This document shows positions 5,534 through 7,985 of a stretch of 7,985 nt of DNA, piece after piece (position 1 is the first letter of the stretch; every line of letters begins with the position of its first letter). The notes beneath the pieces were generated by a model. That model was not told the DNA's origin. It worked only from the letters and a program-made list of their open reading frames with translations, and made no database searches. Made by a program: the position numbers and the translations under genes. Source of the DNA: 2-02-FULL-38-15 sp964645555 (GTDB lineage Bacteria > Patescibacteriota > Microgenomatia > Daviesbacterales > UBA10151); contig CAZYBP010000042.1 of NCBI GenBank assembly GCA_964645555.1, forward strand, positions 1-7,985, written 5' to 3'.

Positions 5534-6061
5534 ATGCCTAAAACACGACAACAAAAGGAAGATACAGTTACAAAATTACAAGACAAGCTTTCTAAAGCTA
5601 AAGCTTTGGTTTTTGCAGACTATAAAGGCTTAACTATGAAGCAACTTTCTGATTTAAGGAATAAGCTACGCGAACAAGACGCTGAGTTTACTATTACCAA
5701 GAATACTCTTCTCAAAAAATCAAGTGAAAATTTAAAATTAAAAATTGAAAATTCCTCTTTAGAGGGTCCAGTTGCCACTTTATTTGCTTATGATGATGAA
5801 ATTTCGCCTATTAAAACTCTGGTTAAGGCTTTTAAGGATTTAGCTTTAGGCAAAGTCAAAAGCGGTTTTTTGGGTGTAGACAGTTTAACCGAGGAAAAAA
5901 TTATTCAACTGTCTACTCTACCCACCAAAGATGAACTCAGAGGTAAAACCGTAGGAGTGTTGGTTGCTCCATTACAAGGAATGCTTTCAGTCTTAAATGG
6001 TAACTTGAGAAATTTGGTATATGCTTTAAATCAAATTAGAATATCGAAAGGGGGTGAATAA
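5534..6061 (+). CDS. rplJ: 50S ribosomal protein L10 (stalk base)
   Basis: 175 residues, the usual length for bacterial L10. The N-terminus MPKTRQQKEDTV, ALVFADYKGLT, LRNKLRE and FTITKNTLLKK blocks are the classic L10 RNA-binding region. The middle holds GPVATLFAYDD and KSGFLGVDSLT. The C-terminal helix near 135-175 (VGVLVAPLQGMLSVLNGNLRNLVYALNQI) is the platform that binds L7/L12 dimers. L10 anchors the stalk to 23S rRNA and helps recruit translation factors. The start follows from family alignment; a GGGG of the leader hairpin lies 7 nt upstream and could act as a weak ribosome binding site that the hairpin would hide. It is followed 2 nt later by rplL. Confidence 0.95.
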   Translation: MPKTRQQKEDTVTKLQDKLSKAKALVFADYKGLTMKQLSDLRNKLREQDAEFTITKNTLLKKSSENLKLKIENSSLEGPVATLFAYDDEISPIKTLVKAFKDLALGKVKSGFLGVDSLTEEKIIQLSTLPTKDELRGKTVGVLVAPLQGMLSVLNGNLRNLVYALNQIRISKGGE

Positions 6062-6063
6062 AA

Positions 6064-6609
6064 ATGGCAGACGATCAAGCACAACAAGATCAAAATCAAA
6101 AACAAGCTGCTTCTGAAGAGACTCCAGCTGAATCTCAAGCTGAGGAGACTCCGGTTGAAGCTTCTCCAGAAGAACCGAAACAAGAAGAAGCTAAGGAAGA
6201 AGCAAAAGCAGCTTCCAAACCAGTTTCAGCTAATTTGGAAAAAATCATTGAACAAATTGAGAAATTATCAGTTTTGGAACTGGCTGACTTGGTTCATGCA
6301 TTGGAAGATAGATTTGGTGTTTCAGCTTCAGCTCCTGTCGCAGTAGCAGCAGCCGGAAACGGTGCAGCAGCTGCAGGCGAACCAGCTGAGGAAAAAACCA
6401 CTTTCAATGTAATATTAGCAAGCGCCGGTGCCAATAAAATTGGTGCTATCAAAGCTGTAAGAGAACTTGTTCCAACTTTAGGACTTAAAGAGGCTAAAGA
6501 TTTAGTAGAGGCAGCTCCTAAACCAGTATTGGAAGGTGTAAATAAAGCTACTGCTGAAGAAGCAAAAGCTAAGTTAACAGCTGCAGGTGCAACTGTAGAA
6601 TTACAGTAA
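6064..6609 (+). CDS. rplL: 50S ribosomal protein L7/L12 with long acidic N-terminal extension
   Basis: 181 residues, against about 120-130 for typical L7/L12. Residues 54-87 are the dimerisation domain (LEKIIEQIEKLSVLELADLV), 88-108 the Ala/Gly hinge, and 109-181 the factor-binding domain (TTFNVILASAGANKIGAIKAVRE, shown here as TTFNVILASAGANK and the following helix; GLKEAKDLVEAAPKPV). Residues 1-53 are an added low-complexity segment rich in Glu, Gln, Ala and Pro. The start is well supported: AAGGGGGTG (6048-6056) is a strong Shine-Dalgarno 9 nt upstream, there is no other ATG before the core domain, and the gap to rplJ is 2 nt. L7/L12 binds L10 as dimers and recruits GTPase translation factors. 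The role of the extension is unknown. Confidence 0.95.
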   Translation: MADDQAQQDQNQKQAASEETPAESQAEETPVEASPEEPKQEEAKEEAKAASKPVSANLEKIIEQIEKLSVLELADLVHALEDRFGVSASAPVAVAAAGNGAAAAGEPAEEKTTFNVILASAGANKIGAIKAVRELVPTLGLKEAKDLVEAAPKPVLEGVNKATAEEAKAKLTAAGATVELQ

Positions 6610-6645
6610 CTTAAATACCTTAAGCTGATTTGCTTACGAGAAATT

Positions 6646-6683
6646 AGAGCTATTGGGATAGGAATATTTCAGTAGCTCTTTTT
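6646..6683 (+). terminator. Intrinsic terminator of rplJ-rplL
   Basis: A 15-bp stem, AGAGCTATTGGGATA (6646-6660) with TATTTCAGTAGCTCT (6665-6679), contains three G-T pairs, a GGAA tetraloop (6661-6664) and a T5 run (6679-6683). On the minus strand no T-tract follows, so it works for plus-strand transcription only. Confidence 0.85.
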
Positions 6684-6714
6684 CGTTTAACAAGTTATTT
6701 TTCTTTAGTTAAGC

Positions 6715-6942
6715 TTAAAGTTCCCCTGCCCATTCTAACTCTCTTTCGCTTGATCCTCTTTTACCATCACCATTTAAATCATTAAATAAGGTTACCACCA
6801 AAGTACTTTGCCCTTGCTGACTAAGTATAGTCTCCCTATTGGCTACAAAAATTGACTTCAAATTAAGACCTTGATGATCCCCTATGATTTTCCCCGAACC
6901 CTTCTTAATGCCCAGCAAAACCTCTTGAGCTGGAGTAACCAA
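6715..6942 (-). CDS. Small EF-hand-containing ORF, TTG start; possible remnant
   Basis: 75 codons from a TTG (6942-6940) to a TAA. There is no ATG in the frame before the upstream stop, and no clear Shine-Dalgarno. The C-terminal FNDLNGDGKRGSSERELEW holds a complete 12-residue EF-hand loop (D-x-N-x-D-G and Glu at position 12), similar to the start of SdrD B-like or dockerin-type calcium modules in surface proteins. The protein then stops after EWAGEL, just where such modules usually continue as a beta domain (WAGV...). With no signal peptide and no full domain, it is most likely the leftover of a larger surface protein gene, though a short true gene is possible. Confidence 0.35.
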   Translation of the reverse strand: MVTPAQEVLLGIKKGSGKIIGDHQGLNLKSIFVANRETILSQQGQSTLVVTLFNDLNGDGKRGSSERELEWAGEL

Positions 6943-6968
6943 AGAATGCCTATTTATTTTTTAGTGTC

Positions 6969-6998
6969 TTGACACCCATTGTTTGCTTATGATATACA
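6969..6998 (+). promoter_or_regulatory. Promoter of the small HTH gene, with a dyad over the -35
   Basis: TTGACA (6969-6974) and TATACA (6993-6998) are 18 bp apart. The start ATG is at 7009, so the leader is only a few nt and no Shine-Dalgarno is seen. The inverted repeat GTGTC-TT-GACAC (6964-6975) covers the -35 and could be an operator, for instance for the HTH protein itself (inference). Confidence 0.6.
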
Positions 6999-7008
6999 GT
7001 GAGATAGA

Positions 7009-7245
7009 ATGGCTGATAAGTTATCACTTGAAAATCTCCCCGATTTATTAACAGTTAGAGAAGTTGCAGAAGTTTTAAGAGTTTCTCCCCTAACCATCAA
7101 ACGATGGGGCAAAAGAGGCAAGTTACCGGCAATCAGGATAAACAGCAGAGGTGACAGGCGTTATAAGAAGGAAGCTGTATTATGGCTGCTCGGTATAACG
7201 CAGAAATCTGCATCAAGCGAAGCTTCATCCTCGAGTTCCTACTGA
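7009..7245 (+). CDS. Small excisionase-family HTH DNA-binding protein
   Basis: 78 residues. Residues 9-63 are a MerR-like/HTH_17 domain: LLTVREVAEVLRVSPLTIKRW (split here as LLTVREVAEVL and RVSPLTIKRW), then GKRGKLPAIRI and a wing SRGDRRYKKEAVLWLL. The tail (SASSEASSSSSY) is a Ser-rich run. Such proteins act as recombination directionality factors or as small repressors; no integrase is nearby, so a housekeeping regulator is equally likely. The HTH resembles that of the giant surface protein at the left edge in layout (RRW/KRW-x-x-x-GK). Transcribed alone from the promoter just upstream; the stop is TGA. Confidence 0.85.
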   Translation: MADKLSLENLPDLLTVREVAEVLRVSPLTIKRWGKRGKLPAIRINSRGDRRYKKEAVLWLLGITQKSASSEASSSSSY

Positions 7246-7347
7246 ATCCTCATCCACTGTATACTAAATTCCAAAATCTGTACTTAGCACTCTTATAATC
7301 TTATCTGCTAATTGACTATGATTATGTTATCCCGAGGCTTTAAACTA

Positions 7348-7854
7348 TCATTCTGTACTAATTTGAGGATGTAATGAATAATTTGGATTTGGTTCAAAAC
7401 TAATTTCCCCTTTTTTCTCTACTACATAATAAGCAAAGCCTCGTTTTTCCAAAATAGGCTTTTCATCTATATCCTTTTCGCTGAGAAAGCTATTCCGTAA
7501 CACCACCAACAAGTTACTACCGGTATTAACAATACACATTCCCCAACCTGCAGGTACTGATACTTGTCTGCCAGGATTTAAAGTAGTAACCTTAAATTCT
7601 TTTGCTTCACCTGCAAAATCATTTCTTTGCATTACTATTATGCCTTGACCATATAAACATTGGTATGTCTGCATCCCAGGGTAATTGCTAAAATAACCTA
7701 CGGTTTTATTAAACTCTGCTCCATTCTTGCCGGAGGAAACAATAAAAATCAGCTGATCATTCTCTTCAATTAAATAATACGGAAACTTGACTTCTGCTTT
7801 AACTCCCTTCATCAACACTGGCTTTAAGTATTTATCGGTTTTAGAAATAATCAT
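7348..7854 (-). CDS. Cupin-fold protein related to archaeal-type glucose-6-phosphate isomerase, metal ligands lost
   Basis: 168 residues, one cupin domain at about 35-125. The order FNKTVGYF, YQCLYGQGIIVMQ, LNPGRQVSVPAGWGMCIVNTG, ILEKRGFAYYVVEKKGEI and FEPNPNY follows the archaeal cupin GPI (PF06560) along its length. In that family a GHFH, a Glu and a WAH supply the metal ligands. The matching positions here are Tyr54, Ser56, Gln62 and Met106, so the usual metal site is absent and isomerase activity is unlikely. It lies 21 nt after the stop of the WecG/TagA-like gene on the same strand, probably cotranscribed, which suggests a role in surface sugars (inference). The ATG is chosen because the frame's other Met lies 14 residues in; AAGG a few nt upstream is a weak ribosome binding site. 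The stop is TGA. Confidence 0.65.
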   Translation of the reverse strand: MIISKTDKYLKPVLMKGVKAEVKFPYYLIEENDQLIFIVSSGKNGAEFNKTVGYFSNYPGMQTYQCLYGQGIIVMQRNDFAGEAKEFKVTTLNPGRQVSVPAGWGMCIVNTGSNLLVVLRNSFLSEKDIDEKPILEKRGFAYYVVEKKGEISFEPNPNYSLHPQISTE

Positions 7855-7875
7855 AGCCTTGTTAGCTTAACTAAC

Positions 7876-7985
7876 TTACCTTTGTTGAGTCAATAGCCAA
7901 AGATATTTTAAGAGTGCCAGCTGTCTCTTTATTCTCCATGGTTGAATTAATAATCTAAATAACCATTCAAAACCCAAATTCCTTA
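7876..7985 (-). CDS. C-terminus of a WecG/TagA/CpsF-family glycosyltransferase (N-terminus off window)
   Basis: On the minus strand an open frame enters from the right edge (first full codon 7983-7981) and ends at TAA (7878-7876). Its 35 residues include NLGFEWLFRLLIQPWRIKRQ and end in LLTQQR. This matches the C-terminal GLEWLYRL..EP.R..R pattern of GT26 enzymes, which add a sugar such as N-acetylmannosamine to a lipid-linked acceptor when surface polymers or teichoic acid linkages are built. Only about the last seventh of a normal protein is visible, so subfamily and substrate cannot be judged. It is likely cotranscribed with the cupin gene 21 nt downstream. Confidence 0.7.
   Translation of the reverse strand, partial: RNLGFEWLFRLLIQPWRIKRQLALLKYLWLLTQQR

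Noticed and set aside
5326..5586. Minus-strand 86-codon frame across the rplJ leader
   Set aside because: Overlaps the start of rplJ and the leader structure, no domain, composition unlike a protein gene.
6155..6346. Plus-strand 63-codon frame inside rplL
   Set aside because: Out-of-frame shadow of the L7/L12 gene, rich in Lys/Asn/Gln only because of its codon content.
1..7985. CRISPR array, tRNA genes, insertion sequences, reverse transcriptase or variable repeat of a diversity-generating retroelement
   Set aside because: Looked for on both strands; no spaced identical repeats of CRISPR type, no tRNA T-arm with matching acceptor stem, and no transposase, integrase or RT motif was found.

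Overview
The window looks like part of a Candidate Phyla Radiation (Patescibacteria) genome, probably a Microgenomates-type lineage. This rests on AT-rich DNA, short intergenic gaps, a DUF5674-like gene, a dockerin-like surface protein, a very large single-anchor surface protein with tail-fibre repeats, and several promoters placed so close to the start codon that the mRNA would be leaderless. TGA is used as a stop (cupin gene, DUF5674 gene, small HTH gene), which argues against the Gracilibacteria/SR1 code. The lineage call is inference.

Left third (1-2280): one large minus-strand gene runs off the left edge and is open for all 710 visible codons. It encodes a MerR-like DNA-binding domain, one membrane segment and a long extracellular part built of phage-tail-fibre-like repeats. 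Its leader holds a perfect 20-bp palindrome and a promoter whose spacer is a tandem 10-bp repeat. Positions 2281-2650 contain no credible protein gene. They form a GC-rich island (about 49% against roughly one third in the adjoining gene) full of hairpins and one possible pseudoknot, so an unidentified structured RNA is likely.

Middle (2651-5317): a flippase-like membrane protein (minus) is divergent from a secreted or anchored dockerin-like protein (plus). Next comes a minus-strand pair, a DUF5674-like protein and a helical protein of unknown function, overlapping by ATGA.

Right (5318-7985): an isolated rplJ-rplL operon (ribosomal stalk proteins L10 and L7/L12) has its own promoter, a roughly 180-nt leader with competing antiterminator and terminator pairings, and a strong terminator. 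L7/L12 carries an unusual acidic N-terminal extension. After it come a tiny EF-hand ORF of doubtful status, a small excisionase-like HTH protein, and a minus-strand pair: the C-terminus of a WecG/TagA/CpsF glycosyltransferase followed by a cupin protein. The cupin resembles archaeal glucose-6-phosphate isomerase but has lost all four metal ligands.

Across the window, several genes deal with the cell surface (giant fibre protein, dockerin, flippase, glycosyltransferase). A degenerate repeat with 7-nt phase occurs three times: inside the giant gene, in the divergent flippase/dockerin spacer, and in the rplJ leader.
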